A stretch of 64,000 nt of DNA from Clostridia bacterium (GCA_017461625.1 JAFTXJ010000014.1:1-64000), one strand, 5' to 3'. Shown: positions 25,061-34,009, counted from the stretch's first letter. Numbers and translations: made by a program. The notes: generated by a model from the sequence alone, not told the origin.

Positions 25061-26380
25061 ATGAAAATTACGTTTATGGGTGCAGGCAGCACCGTTTTTG
25101 CAAGAAATGTTATCGGCGACTGTATGTGCTCCGAAGCTCTTCGTGACAGCGTTTTTGCCCTTTATGACATTGATGCAACTCGCCTTGAAGAGAGCAGAAC
25201 AATCCTTGAGGCTATGCGTGAAACCAAGGGTGGCTACGGTAAGATCGAATGCTATCTCGGTGTTGAGCAGAGAAAGGATGCCCTCAGAGGAGCAAACTTT
25301 GTTGTGGATGCTATTCAGGTCGGTCTTTATGACCCTTGTACAATTATAGATTTTGAAGTTCCTAAAAAATACGGACTTCGTCAGACAATCGGTGACACTC
25401 TCGGTATAGGCGGAATTATGCGTGCACTTCGTACAATTCCTGTGCTTAAAGATTTCGCAGATGATATGGCAGAGGTTTGTCCTGATGCACTTTTCTTGAA
25501 TTATACAAATCCTATGGCTATGCTTTCAGGCTATATGCAGAGATACACTCCCATTAATACAGTTGGTCTTTGCCACAGCGTTCAGTCTTGTTCTGAAGAT
25601 CTTCTCCGTGACCTTGGTATGGAAGATAAGCTTGAAGGCAGAAAAGAGCTTATTGCAGGTATCAACCACATGGGCTGGCTTCTTGAAATCAAAGATAAAA
25701 ACGGTGTTGACCTTTATCCTGAAATCAAATCAAGAGTTGATGCCTACCTTGCAGACCCTGAAAAGAAAAATAAGGTAAGAATGGATTATATCAAGCACTT
25801 CGGATATTATTGCACAGAGTCAAGTGAGCATAACGCAGAGTATAATATGTTCTATATCAAGAGCAAATATCCCGAGCTTATTGACCGCTATAACATTCCT
25901 CTTGATGAATATCCCCGCCGCTGTGTAAATCAGATTGAGGGCTGGAAAAAGGAATATCAGGAAATGCTTGAAACAGGCGTTAAGGAACATAACCGTTCAA
26001 GCGAATACGCTTCACATATTATGGAATCAATCGTTACAGGTAATCCTTATAAAATTGGTGGTAACGTGCTCAACACAGGCCATCTTATCACCAACCTCCC
26101 CGAGGACGCTTGCGTAGAAGTTCCATGCCTTGTTGATGGCTACGGTGTTCATCCTTGCCACGTTGGCGCTCTTCCTGTTCAGTGTGCAGCGATGAATATG
26201 ACAAACATCAATGTTCAGCTTCTTACCATTGAAGCTGCTGCAACCCTTAAGAAAGAACATATCTATCAGGCAGCCATGCTTGATCCCCATACAGGCAGTG
26301 AGCTTGATATCGACACAATCAAGAAAATGGTTGATGACCTTATCGAAGCCCACGGCGACTTCCTTCCCAAATATCACTAA
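25061..26380 (+). CDS. melA: Alpha-galactosidase, glycoside hydrolase family 4
   Basis: 439 residues, standard for GH4. The NAD-binding motif is FMGAGSTVFARN (about 5-16). The metal-binding cysteine motif is CHSV at 171-174, the variant described for MelA-type alpha-galactosidases as opposed to CHE(V/I) or CN(I/V)P of other GH4 members. NYTNPM and GINHMGWLLEI are also present. GH4 enzymes use NAD+, a divalent metal and reducing conditions and act in the cytoplasm by a redox elimination mechanism. It has its own promoter and a strong terminator. The galactosidase call rests mostly on CHSV; an alpha-galacturonidase is the main alternative. Confidence 0.85.
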   Translation: MKITFMGAGSTVFARNVIGDCMCSEALRDSVFALYDIDATRLEESRTILEAMRETKGGYGKIECYLGVEQRKDALRGANFVVDAIQVGLYDPCTIIDFEVPKKYGLRQTIGDTLGIGGIMRALRTIPVLKDFADDMAEVCPDALFLNYTNPMAMLSGYMQRYTPINTVGLCHSVQSCSEDLLRDLGMEDKLEGRKELIAGINHMGWLLEIKDKNGVDLYPEIKSRVDAYLADPEKKNKVRMDYIKHFGYYCTESSEHNAEYNMFYIKSKYPELIDRYNIPLDEYPRRCVNQIEGWKKEYQEMLETGVKEHNRSSEYASHIMESIVTGNPYKIGGNVLNTGHLITNLPEDACVEVPCLVDGYGVHPCHVGALPVQCAAMNMTNINVQLLTIEAAATLKKEHIYQAAMLDPHTGSELDIDTIKKMVDDLIEAHGDFLPKYH

Positions 26381-26598
26381 AATTTGAAACTGTTATTTTC
26401 ATCCGGGTGTTCTTTTGGACACCCGGATTTTTCTCGATTTTTTAGATATTGAATAAACTCCTGAAAATCACAGTGATTAAAATTTTTATCTTTCTTTGAA
26501 ATTTCTATTTCACAAAGAAACTCAGTGTCTTGTTTTTTTATTATTTCCTCCCAAGTTCTCCTGTCTCGCAGAATGTTCTCGAGTGAATCAATATTCAT
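26377..26598 (-). CDS. Small hypothetical protein beside the XRE regulator
   Basis: 73 residues, charged (ILRDRRTWEEIIKKQDTEF), no membrane segment and no family recognised. A clear AAAGGAG lies six bases before the ATG at 26598, and the gene is divergent from an XRE regulator with paired palindromes between them, which argues that it is real and regulated by that protein. Its last 20 codons are encoded by the terminator hairpin of the GH4 gene. It could be the effector partner of the regulator. Confidence 0.6.
   Translation of the reverse strand: MNIDSLENILRDRRTWEEIIKKQDTEFLCEIEISKKDKNFNHCDFQEFIQYLKNREKSGCPKEHPDENNSFKF
26399..26434. terminator. Bidirectional terminator after GH4 gene
   Basis: ATCCGGGTGT pairs with ACACCCGGAT, followed by T residues. 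It lies inside the 3' end of the convergent small gene. Confidence 0.85.
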
Positions 26599-26610
26599 TG
26601 CGTTCTCCTT

Positions 26611-26657
26611 TATTTGGTGTTACTAAATAAAACTATTATATTTGGTATTACCAAATA
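26611..26657. promoter_or_regulatory. Paired palindromic operators between divergent genes
   Basis: Two copies of a 19-bp palindrome: TATTTGGTGTTACTAAATA (26611-26629) and TATTTGGTATTACCAAATA (26639-26657). The second is perfect around its central base. Centres are 28 bp apart, about 2.7 helical turns. They are probable binding sites of the XRE repressor encoded at 26698. Confidence 0.75.
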
Positions 26658-26697
26658 AATCAAGTCCCTTTAAACATATAATAACTGTTAAAAGGGG

Positions 26698-26955
26698 GTG
26701 AGCAACATCAAACCGAGAAAGCTTGAACTTGGCAACAAAAACATAATCGGAGCAAGAGTAACCAAGGCGCGAAAAGCTCAAGGTATGAAACAGATTGAGT
26801 TGCTCACCAAACTTCAGCTCAAAGGAATTGAAATGAGCACACCGGCATTGTCATTGCTTGAAGGGCAAAAACGACCTGTGTCTGATATTGAACTCAATGC
26901 CATTGCTGATATACTTGGTGTTTCAGTAAATTGGCTGTTAGGTCGTGAGGAATAA
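26698..26955 (+). CDS. XRE/Cro-type HTH regulator
   Basis: At most 85 residues, a single helix-turn-helix domain: GARVTKARKAQGMKQIELLTKLQ, then MSTPALSLLEGQKRPVSDIELNAIADILGVSVNWLLG. It likely represses its own gene and the divergent small gene through the TTTGGTATTACCAAA palindromes. The start is odd. The in-frame GTG at 26698 touches the AAAGGGGG ribosome binding site with no spacer, whereas five bases after GGGGGTGA comes the codon ATC (26707) where an ATG would be expected. Either GTG is used with poor spacing or a rare ATC start is used. It is followed by a terminator. Confidence 0.8.
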   Translation: MSNIKPRKLELGNKNIIGARVTKARKAQGMKQIELLTKLQLKGIEMSTPALSLLEGQKRPVSDIELNAIADILGVSVNWLLGREE

Positions 26956-26966
26956 CACGATTAATT

Positions 26967-27010
26967 AAAAGAGGTAAAACGGAAATGAAAATCCGTATTA
27001 CCTCTTTTGC
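26967..27010 (+). terminator. Terminator after XRE gene
   Basis: AAAAGAGGTAA pairs with TTACCTCTTTT, with an inner stem ACGGA/TCCGT. Confidence 0.8.
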
Positions 27011-27044
27011 TTTTAATAATGATTGCATTAATGAAAATGTAGTG

Positions 27045-27160
27045 GCCGATGCCTACATCGACCAAAGGGATGATGTAGGCATCATCCCCTACAAGATACA
27101 CTGTCAACACCGTATTCTCCAAAAATTTGTAGGGTCAATTCACGAATTGACCGCCATTCG
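27045..27160. repeat. Dispersed palindromic repeats
   Basis: 27047-27098 carries GGGATGATGTAGGCATCATCCC (described as arms GGGATGATG and CATCATCCC), also present at 52869 and 55081. 27127-27155 carries the GGTCAATT...AATTGACC palindrome. The open frame at 26985-27170 is made of these repeats and is not a gene. Confidence 0.75.
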
Positions 27161-27217
27161 CATGGTGTAACCCTTGACAAAGCAAACCCGAAAGCATAGA
27201 ATTAACTCGGTGATAGA

Positions 27218-28441
27218 ATGAAAACCTTTATCGAAAAACATATTCCGAAAGAATACCGCTTTTACATAATTTTATATCTCATTTTCCTTGCGGTGCATCT
27301 TATTTTGCCTCTTAATTGGGGTGACGACAAAATCTTCCTCTCAAAGTCTGCCGATGCAGGTATTTTTGACTTTCTGCAGGGGAGTGCAAGACCTTTTACC
27401 GATGGACTTACCTACATATTCTCTCGCTTTCACTTTTTGTGGCGTGTTTTAAATCCCGTTGTGCTGACAGTTTTGGTTTGGGTAATTCCCAAAATCCTGC
27501 CCTCTGATAATATTCACAGAGCCTTACCGCTTCTTGCAGTTTATCCAACAATGTGTATGGTGGATGCCGGTTTTGTGGCAACAACGGTAAACTACCTCTG
27601 GCCTGTAACGTTTGGAATTATAAGCCTGTTACCGCTGAAAAATTTCCTTTATGGCAAGAAAACAAAACTTTTGGCAAGATTGCTTATTTTACCGTTGATG
27701 CTTTATGCTACCAATATGCAGCAAATGGCTGTTGTGATGCTTGTGGCTTTGTCGGTCGGTAATATTTATCTTCTTTCAAAGCGTACGGTGAATCTTTATC
27801 TTGTTTTTCAGAATCTGATAGTTACGGGAATGACAGTGTATTCTTATTATATCAACACCGTTGGTGAAAATAACCGTATGGTGCGTGAAACTGGCAGATA
27901 CTTCCCTGAATTTTTATCTCTTAATATTTTTGAAAAGCTGGAGCTTGGTTTTTCGTCAACCTTTTACGGATTAACTTCGCAAATATATTTCACTCTTGCA
28001 GGTTCACTGGCGTTTATGATTTTTCTTTGCGTTATGTCATTTAAGCAGGGAACAAAACTTAAATTATTGTCATTATTGCCGCCTGTTTCAAGTGTGGTGC
28101 TTTGCTTTGTTTCACCGTATATTTTCGGTGAACTTAAAAATTATAAAATGCAAAAAGCTGTTTACTCTTTTGAGCCTGTTGCAGATATAATTTTTATTAT
28201 GATTGGTATATGTGTTGTGATAAGTATATTCAGCCTTATGAAATCCAACGGTAATAAAATTTACTGTGCCTGTATTCTTATTCTCGGATTAGGCAGCCGT
28301 GTGATGATGGGCCTTTCACCTACCGTTTGGGCATCAGGCTGCAGAACGTTCTGCATTATGCTTATATCATTTATATTAATAACTCTCGTGATTGTTGAGG
28401 AGAAAAATAAAAATGAAACCTCAGTTTATATGCCATCCTGA
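27218..28441 (+). CDS. Multipass membrane protein, DUF6056-like
   Basis: 407 residues with about ten hydrophobic segments. An acidic GDD motif after the first helix (LNWGDDKIFLSK), a loop with FTDGLTYIFSRFHFLW and the segment ATTVNYLWPV resemble DUF6056-type proteins, which look like GT-C-fold glycosyltransferases that use lipid-linked sugars. Function is unproven. The ribosome binding site (GGTGATAGA) is weak. The 3' end overlaps the following GH78 gene by 29 bases, indicating coupled translation, and the pair may make and trim a rhamnose-containing polymer; that is inference. Confidence 0.65.
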   Translation: MKTFIEKHIPKEYRFYIILYLIFLAVHLILPLNWGDDKIFLSKSADAGIFDFLQGSARPFTDGLTYIFSRFHFLWRVLNPVVLTVLVWVIPKILPSDNIHRALPLLAVYPTMCMVDAGFVATTVNYLWPVTFGIISLLPLKNFLYGKKTKLLARLLILPLMLYATNMQQMAVVMLVALSVGNIYLLSKRTVNLYLVFQNLIVTGMTVYSYYINTVGENNRMVRETGRYFPEFLSLNIFEKLELGFSSTFYGLTSQIYFTLAGSLAFMIFLCVMSFKQGTKLKLLSLLPPVSSVVLCFVSPYIFGELKNYKMQKAVYSFEPVADIIFIMIGICVVISIFSLMKSNGNKIYCACILILGLGSRVMMGLSPTVWASGCRTFCIMLISFILITLVIVEEKNKNETSVYMPS

Positions 28442-30398
28442 TTTCTGCAATCTTGTTCCTGTAAATGTTTTTCACAAGGAGCACAGCGGAGATGAAATTC
28501 CAAATTCTCCTGAAGAATTTCAAAACAGACACATTCTTTTCAGAAAGAAATTCAATCTGAAAAATGCCGAAAATGCAACACTTAAAATAACCGCCGATGA
28601 TTATTATAAGCTTTATATCAATGGCAGGTTTGTCACTCAGGGACCTGCTTCAGGCTACCCGAACGCATATTATTACAACGAAATTGATATTGCGGATTAT
28701 CTTGTTGATGGTGAAAACACCTTCGCAGTGCATTGTTATTATCAGGGATTGATTAACCGTGTATGGGTGTCAGGGGATTTAAGGCAAATGCTGTGGCTCA
28801 GTCTTGATGTTGACGGTGAAACCGTACTTGTCAGTGATGAAAGCTGGTTTTGCCAAAATCACACGGGTTTTACTGCCTTGGACTCTGTTGGTTACGACAC
28901 AGCGTTTTGCGAGTGCTATGACTCTCGGAATGCGAATGTCGATTTTTATAAAACGGACTTTGATGATTCCCGGTGGGGGAATGCATCTGTTTATAAAAAT
29001 GCCGACTATACTCTTATTAAGCAACCCACAAAACAGCTTGATTTTTATGACGTTAAGCCAAAAGAGGTCAAAAAAATTCAAGGTGGACTTTTTGTTGATT
29101 TTGGTTTTGAAGCGGTTGGTTACATAAAACTGCAAGCTAAAGGTAATGGGGGAGACACCGTAAAAATCAGATTGGGCGAAGAACTGAATAACGACGGTTC
29201 TGTCAGGTTTGATATGCGTTGCAATTGCACTTATGAGGATAAATGGATTCTCTCAGGTGGAAGTGACGAATTAAGTCAGTTCGACTACAAGGCTTTTCGT
29301 TATGCTGAAATTATTTTTCCCGAAACTGCAGAAATAACTGAAATTCTGTTTACGGTCAGGCATTATCCTTTTGAGGATAATTCATCATATATAACAGAGA
29401 ATTCCGGCCTTTCAAAAATAATTGACCTTTGTAAAAATACCGTAAAATACGGAACACAGGAGTGCTATATGGATTGTCCAACCAGGGAAAAGGGTCAGTA
29501 CCTTGGTGACTTATCTGTCAGTGCAAGGGCACAGGTTGCCGTTACGGGTGACACAACGATGATGAAAAAGGCGATAACGGATTTTTGTAATTCTGCCTTT
29601 GTTTGCCCGGGTCTTATGGCTGTTTCAGGTGCCTCGCTTATGCAGGAAATTGCCGATTACTCTCTCCAACTTCCTGCACAGGTATGTTGGGTTTACAGCG
29701 TAGATAATGACTTGGATTTTGTTAAAAAGGTTGAGCCGTATCTCACTGGAATGTATAAGCATTTTTCACAGTATATGAATAAAGATTTTTTGCTTGACGG
29801 AGTAAAAGATAAATGGAATCTTGTGGATTGGCCGGATAATCTTCGTGACGGATACGACTTTCCTTTAACCAAACCAATAGGTGATGGAGTTCATAATGTA
29901 ATCAATGCCTTCTGGTGCGGATTTTTACAGTCGATGGATGAAGTATATTCGATTCTGCATATGCCCTCAACAGGTGTTACCAAACAAGCAGAACAGAGCT
30001 TCATAAATTATTTTTATAATGATGAAACGAATATCTTTTGTGACAGCAGTGAGACTTCTCATTCAGCGATACATTCAAACGTTTTGCCCCTTCTTTTTAA
30101 TATCGGTATTAATAAAAAAACAAAGCAGGCAATAATTAACCTGCTTAAAGAAAAAAGACTTAACTCAATGGGCGTTTATATGGCGTATTTTGCTCTTGCG
30201 GCTTTAAAGAGGCAGGGCGAAATGGCTCTTGCAGAGGAGCTGGCAACAGACCCTGACTGTTGGCTTAATATGCTCTCTGAGGGTGCAACCACCACCTTTG
30301 AAGCGTGGGGGAAGGAACAAAAGAAAAACACCAGTCTCTTCCACCCTTGGGCAACAGCACCGTTGATTGTATTCTCTGACCATGTCAGACCGTATTAA
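28413..30398 (+). CDS. Alpha-L-rhamnosidase-like protein, GH78
   Basis: 661 residues. The start is ATG 28413 with GAGGAG ten bases upstream, inside the end of the previous gene; the earlier in-frame TTG lacks spacing. An N-terminal beta-sandwich (LKITADDYYKLYINGRFVTQG) is followed by the (alpha/alpha)6 barrel with the hallmark YMDCPTREKGQYLGD, whose Asp and Glu are in the expected catalytic region, and a C-terminal TTTFEAWG motif. It is a cytoplasmic enzyme (no signal) that removes terminal rhamnose. It is shorter than the second GH78 at 57662 (777 residues), and the two are diverged paralogs. Confidence 0.8.
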   Translation: MKPQFICHPDFCNLVPVNVFHKEHSGDEIPNSPEEFQNRHILFRKKFNLKNAENATLKITADDYYKLYINGRFVTQGPASGYPNAYYYNEIDIADYLVDGENTFAVHCYYQGLINRVWVSGDLRQMLWLSLDVDGETVLVSDESWFCQNHTGFTALDSVGYDTAFCECYDSRNANVDFYKTDFDDSRWGNASVYKNADYTLIKQPTKQLDFYDVKPKEVKKIQGGLFVDFGFEAVGYIKLQAKGNGGDTVKIRLGEELNNDGSVRFDMRCNCTYEDKWILSGGSDELSQFDYKAFRYAEIIFPETAEITEILFTVRHYPFEDNSSYITENSGLSKIIDLCKNTVKYGTQECYMDCPTREKGQYLGDLSVSARAQVAVTGDTTMMKKAITDFCNSAFVCPGLMAVSGASLMQEIADYSLQLPAQVCWVYSVDNDLDFVKKVEPYLTGMYKHFSQYMNKDFLLDGVKDKWNLVDWPDNLRDGYDFPLTKPIGDGVHNVINAFWCGFLQSMDEVYSILHMPSTGVTKQAEQSFINYFYNDETNIFCDSSETSHSAIHSNVLPLLFNIGINKKTKQAIINLLKEKRLNSMGVYMAYFALAALKRQGEMALAEELATDPDCWLNMLSEGATTTFEAWGKEQKKNTSLFHPWATAPLIVFSDHVRPY

Positions 30399-30412
30399 TA
30401 TATAACAAAAAA

Positions 30413-30446
30413 TAAGACCGTAGGATTTAACTCCTACGGTCTTTTG
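30413..30446. terminator. Bidirectional terminator between convergent genes
   Basis: AAGACCGTAGGA pairs with TCCTACGGTCTT, flanked by A-rich and T-rich ends. Confidence 0.85.
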
Positions 30447-30452
30447 CTGTTA

Positions 30453-31934
30453 TTAGAATGTGTCTGTCTTAATTACGTAGTAAAGAATCTTAGGAAGATT
30501 AAATACTGTTTTGATAAGCCAGTTGCCTACAGCATAACCTGCAAGGCTGAGGAATGAAGGAACAACATCAAGTGCATATTCAGCTGTTGATGTTGAATTA
30601 TCACCGTCAAATGTAGCTTCGTTTTTGCCTGTTTCTTTGGTGAGTGTCATTTCGTCAATGAGTTTGAGTTCTTTTGTTTCATCGTTAACAACATAAGCTT
30701 CAAACTTGAGCTCGCCGCCGTCAATTCTCATTGTTGAGAATACGCCACCGATTCTTTCGGGGTCGGTCTGATCCCAATCTTCGCCGTCCCAGTAGTTGCC
30801 GTAGCCGTTTTTCTGGATTGTAAGAGCGTCGATAAATTCTGTCTGCATATATGTGCCGGGCATGAATTCACGAACTTCGTATCTCTTTGTGCCTGCTGTA
30901 CCTGCAAGGATGTAGGTTGTGCCACTGCCGTCTTCTGCAACTGCGTTGTCATAAAGTGACTTTGTGCGAAGGTACTGATGGTCGTGACCTGACATAACAA
31001 CGTCAACATCGCATTCATCAAGAACGTTTGTGAGAGCCTCTGAAAGGTAGAGTGCATCAGGCCATTTGCCGTCTTTGCCGAGTGTATAAGGTGACTTGTG
31101 CATGAAAACGATTTTCCAGTCAGCATCAGTTGAGTTCATGTCGTTTTCAAGCCATTTGAGCTGAGCGTTGGAAATGGCAAGAAGGTCATTTGTGTTAAGC
31201 ACAGCAAAGTGAGCGTTGCCGTAATCAAATGAATAGTTTACACCGTTAAGGTTCTGAACGCTTTCGCTTGTATCAAGAGCGAACATGTTTTCAAACCAAT
31301 GCCAAACACCAAGACCGTCATGGTTGCCTGAAACAGGAACGTGAGTTGTCATGTTGTTGAATTTCTGGAAATATTTGAAATAAGCGTCCCATTCCTCGTT
31401 TGTGCTGTCATTAGTGTAGTCACCAAGGTTAGCAACAAAGTCAGCGTTGGGCATCATTTTTGCAGCTGCTTCCATAACATAAGAAGCTTTTTCAAAGTTT
31501 TCTTCAGAGCTTGCCTGAACGTCTGCGATTGTGATGAAGTTGATTTCATCATCGCCGTTGTCAGTTGTGAAAGTACCACCATCGCTCCATGTTTCACCGT
31601 TGCCTACAACATAAGTGTAGAGTGTGCCTGCTTCAAGGCCTGAAACAGTAACCTGATGCATGTAATGACCTTCCCATTCTTCGCACTTAACATCGGAAAG
31701 GGTGAGGGAAGCTGTTACATCAACAATAGCGTTTTTGAAAATTTTGATTTCTGTAGCAGTTTCTGATTCTGTGTACCAGGTGAAGCCTCTCTGAGTAGCT
31801 GTGTCACCGTTAACAACACAAGAAACTCTTTCAACAGCTGTACCGTCTGTTGCAAATGCCGATACCATACCAACAGAAAGGAGAAGGCTCAGGCAAAGAA
31901 CAACGCTGATAACTTTTCTGAATATCTTGTTCAT
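30453..31934 (-). CDS. Secreted purple-acid-phosphatase-like metallophosphoesterase
   Basis: 493 residues. The start is ATG 31934 behind GGAGG (the ATG at 31949 is part of that site). Residues 1-27 are a signal peptide (KIFRKVISVVLCLSLLLSV). An N-terminal Fn3-like domain (ATQRGFTWYTESETATEIKIF, ending LEAGTLYTYVVG) precedes a calcineurin-like domain: ADVQASSEENF, ANLGDYTND, VSGNHDG, FMHKSPY and MSGHDHQYLRT. This order matches purple acid phosphatases. The second motif is NLGDYTND, standard for the family. It ends in a hydrophobic segment (YALDVVPSFLSLAGYAVGNWLIK) that may hold it at the membrane. It probably releases phosphate outside the cell. Confidence 0.85.
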   Translation of the reverse strand: MNKIFRKVISVVLCLSLLLSVGMVSAFATDGTAVERVSCVVNGDTATQRGFTWYTESETATEIKIFKNAIVDVTASLTLSDVKCEEWEGHYMHQVTVSGLEAGTLYTYVVGNGETWSDGGTFTTDNGDDEINFITIADVQASSEENFEKASYVMEAAAKMMPNADFVANLGDYTNDSTNEEWDAYFKYFQKFNNMTTHVPVSGNHDGLGVWHWFENMFALDTSESVQNLNGVNYSFDYGNAHFAVLNTNDLLAISNAQLKWLENDMNSTDADWKIVFMHKSPYTLGKDGKWPDALYLSEALTNVLDECDVDVVMSGHDHQYLRTKSLYDNAVAEDGSGTTYILAGTAGTKRYEVREFMPGTYMQTEFIDALTIQKNGYGNYWDGEDWDQTDPERIGGVFSTMRIDGGELKFEAYVVNDETKELKLIDEMTLTKETGKNEATFDGDNSTSTAEYALDVVPSFLSLAGYAVGNWLIKTVFNLPKILYYVIKTDTF

Positions 31935-32072
31935 TAAATTTACCTCCATTTTTAAAGATAAATCATTATACCATTATTATCCGATTTTTGCAATATTTTT
32001 AATGCTTGTATTTTGCACAAATCAAAAGCAAATGTTTTGTTTAATTATCTCAATATTTTTTGTATGAGGTTA

Positions 32073-32101
32073 TTGACACGGGAGGAATTAAGGTATATAA
32101 T
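32073..32101 (+). promoter_or_regulatory. dcw cluster promoter with possible MraZ boxes
   Basis: A near-consensus promoter: TTGACA (32073-32078), 17-bp spacer, TATAAT (32096-32101). Directly downstream are three GGG blocks about 10 bases apart (GTGGGG, TTGGGA, AAGGGA at about 32102-32130), like the repeated TGGGN boxes bound by MraZ, so the cluster is probably autoregulated. Confidence 0.8.
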
Positions 32102-32139
32102 TGTGGGGTAATTGGGAACGGAAAGGGAGTGAGTGTGGA

Positions 32140-32604
32140 ATGGAATTTTCAAAGAAACCTGAATTTTTTGTTAGCAGCTGTCAACGAACTTTGGATGATA
32201 AGAGTAGAATTTCACTGCCTGCACGTTTCCGCACTCAGCTTGAAAGGTCTCAGAAAGAATACGATGCAATTTATGTTTTCTGCCTTCCTCACAGGGAAGA
32301 AATCCGCATTTACACTTATGACGGTTGGCTCGAATTTGCTCAACCCAAGATTGATGCTATTGAAGACCCGAAAGAACGTATGGCGATGGCAGAGCGAATT
32401 TATGCTTTGCTTGATGAACAGACCGTTGACTCTCAGGGCAGATTAAAAATTGACAAGCGTTTTCTCAAAGCTATAGGTGTTGAAAAAACTGTTCAGCTTT
32501 CAGGTAACGGCAGAGGTATCCTTCTTAAAGCAGCTACCGAAGAAACAGACATATTCAACATTGATGAAAAGACTGCCGACTTTATGGACAGCCTGTATTT
32601 CTAA
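32140..32604 (+). CDS. mraZ: Transcriptional regulator MraZ
   Basis: 154 residues, starting at ATG 32140 with AAAGGGAG nine bases upstream. Two SpoVT-AbrB-type half-domains are visible: CQRTLDDKSRISLPARFR at 14-31 and QTVDSQGRLKIDKRFLKAIG at about 96-115. MraZ forms a ring-shaped oligomer that binds GGG-containing repeats before the dcw cluster and represses it. It is the first gene of the cluster, as in most bacteria. The N- and C-terminal tails are slightly longer than in the 143-residue textbook form. Confidence 0.95.
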   Translation: MEFSKKPEFFVSSCQRTLDDKSRISLPARFRTQLERSQKEYDAIYVFCLPHREEIRIYTYDGWLEFAQPKIDAIEDPKERMAMAERIYALLDEQTVDSQGRLKIDKRFLKAIGVEKTVQLSGNGRGILLKAATEETDIFNIDEKTADFMDSLYF

Positions 32605-32619
32605 AACGGAGGAAAGTTT

Positions 32620-33552
32620 ATGGAATTTAAGCATATCACCGTTTTAAGAGAGCAGACTGTAGAGGCTCTTAATATAAAGCCTGACGGAGTGTATGTTGAC
32701 TGCACTGCGGGTGGCGGAGGTCACAGTGCTCTTGCACTTGAATCAATAACATACGGCAGAATGATTTGCATTGACCAGGACCCGTCAGCGATTGAAACAT
32801 TAACAAATCGCTTTGGTGAAGATAAAAGGGTGACGATAGTTCACAACAATTTTGTAAATATTGATGATATACTCACTTCTCTCGGTTATGAAGAAAACGG
32901 AGCCGACGGAATAATGGCAGACCTTGGTGTCAGCTCTCATCAGCTTGACACAGGGGAGAGAGGCTTCTCTTTTCACAAAGATGCTCCGCTGGATATGAGA
33001 ATGAGTCAGCAGGGCACAACTGCTGCCGATTTGGTAAATAACCTTTCTCAGCAGGAGCTTCAGAGAATTCTCTTTACATACGGTGACGAAAAGTTTGCAC
33101 CGCAAATTTCAAAAAATATTGTAAAAGCAAGAGAGAAAAAGCCGATAGAAACAACTTTTGAGCTGGCTGACATTGTAAGAGACTCTGTTCCTGCAAAGTT
33201 CAGACGTGACGGTCATCCCGGGCGCAAAACTTTCCAGGCTTTAAGGATTCAGGTCAACGGGGAAATAGAAAAACTTGAATCAGCTCTTGATTATATGTTT
33301 GAACGCCTAAATGTTGGCGGCAGGCTTGCAATAATAACCTTTCACTCTCTTGAAGACAGAGTGGTTAAAAACAAATTTAAAAAATTCTGCGAGGGTTGTA
33401 TCTGCCCTCCCGATTTTCCGGTATGTGTGTGCGGAAGAGTTCCTAAGGGTAAAATCCCGTTTAAACCCGTAACACCTTCAAAAACAGAGGTTGAAGAAAA
33501 CCCACGCTCAAGAAGTGCAAAACTAAGAGTGATTGAAAAAATAAACCTGTAA
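32620..33552 (+). CDS. rsmH: 16S rRNA (cytosine1402-N4)-methyltransferase
   Basis: 310 residues. The SAM-binding motif is VDCTAGGGGHSALAL (28-42). The conserved LGVSSHQLD, RGFSFHKDAPLDMRM and LAIITFHSLEDRVVK blocks are all present, and the C-terminal cysteine-rich CEGCICPPDFPVCVCGR is typical of Firmicutes RsmH. It methylates N4 of C1402 in the ribosomal P site. It is 15 bases after mraZ with CGGAGGA upstream. Confidence 0.97.
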   Translation: MEFKHITVLREQTVEALNIKPDGVYVDCTAGGGGHSALALESITYGRMICIDQDPSAIETLTNRFGEDKRVTIVHNNFVNIDDILTSLGYEENGADGIMADLGVSSHQLDTGERGFSFHKDAPLDMRMSQQGTTAADLVNNLSQQELQRILFTYGDEKFAPQISKNIVKAREKKPIETTFELADIVRDSVPAKFRRDGHPGRKTFQALRIQVNGEIEKLESALDYMFERLNVGGRLAIITFHSLEDRVVKNKFKKFCEGCICPPDFPVCVCGRVPKGKIPFKPVTPSKTEVEENPRSRSAKLRVIEKINL

Positions 33553-33580
33553 TTGTGATTAAAAGAAAGGACGGTGCACA

Positions 33581-34009
33581 ATGGCTACCAACAATTTAGC
33601 TTACGATTTTGATTTATTTGATAACACTAAAAACAGAAAGAGTTCAGCGGCTCCCAAAACGGATGCTCCGGTCAAGCCACAAGCTGTGCCCAAAAAGTCA
33701 CGCACCCGTTCCGAACTCAAAAAAGAGGCAGGTTATACTCGCAAAGAAGCCTTCAAAATAGTTTTTGTTTCGCTTTTACTCCTTGCTTTTTTAGGCTCAT
33801 CTGTTTATTGCAGGGCTATGGTTATGGACCTTGATTCACAAAAGCAAGAAATTCAGGTTCAGATCAAAGAAGCTGAAAGCGAAAATGTAAGGCTCAGAAG
33901 CACAGTTGATTCTATGTATTCTATAGTCAATATTTCTGCATACGCTGAGAAGAATCTCGGTATGATCAAGAAAGACGGCTATCAGATTAACTATTATGAA
34001 GTTAAGTGA
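33581..34009 (+). CDS. ftsL: Cell division protein FtsL-like
   Basis: 142 residues. A cytoplasmic Lys/Pro-rich N-terminus (1-62) is followed by one membrane helix (about 63-83, IVFVSLLLLAFLGSSVYC) and an extracytoplasmic coiled coil (VMDLDSQKQEIQVQIKEAESENVRLRS). A short NISAYAEKNLGMIK motif typical of FtsL/DivIC ends it. It scaffolds FtsB/DivIC, DivIB and the septal synthase. Low sequence identity makes this call depend on topology and position between rsmH and the PBP gene, where ftsL belongs. Confidence 0.85.
   Translation: MATNNLAYDFDLFDNTKNRKSSAAPKTDAPVKPQAVPKKSRTRSELKKEAGYTRKEAFKIVFVSLLLLAFLGSSVYCRAMVMDLDSQKQEIQVQIKEAESENVRLRSTVDSMYSIVNISAYAEKNLGMIKKDGYQINYYEVK

Noticed and set aside
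26985..27170. 61-residue open frame after the XRE gene
   Set aside because: Begins inside a terminator hairpin and is made of dispersed repeat sequence.
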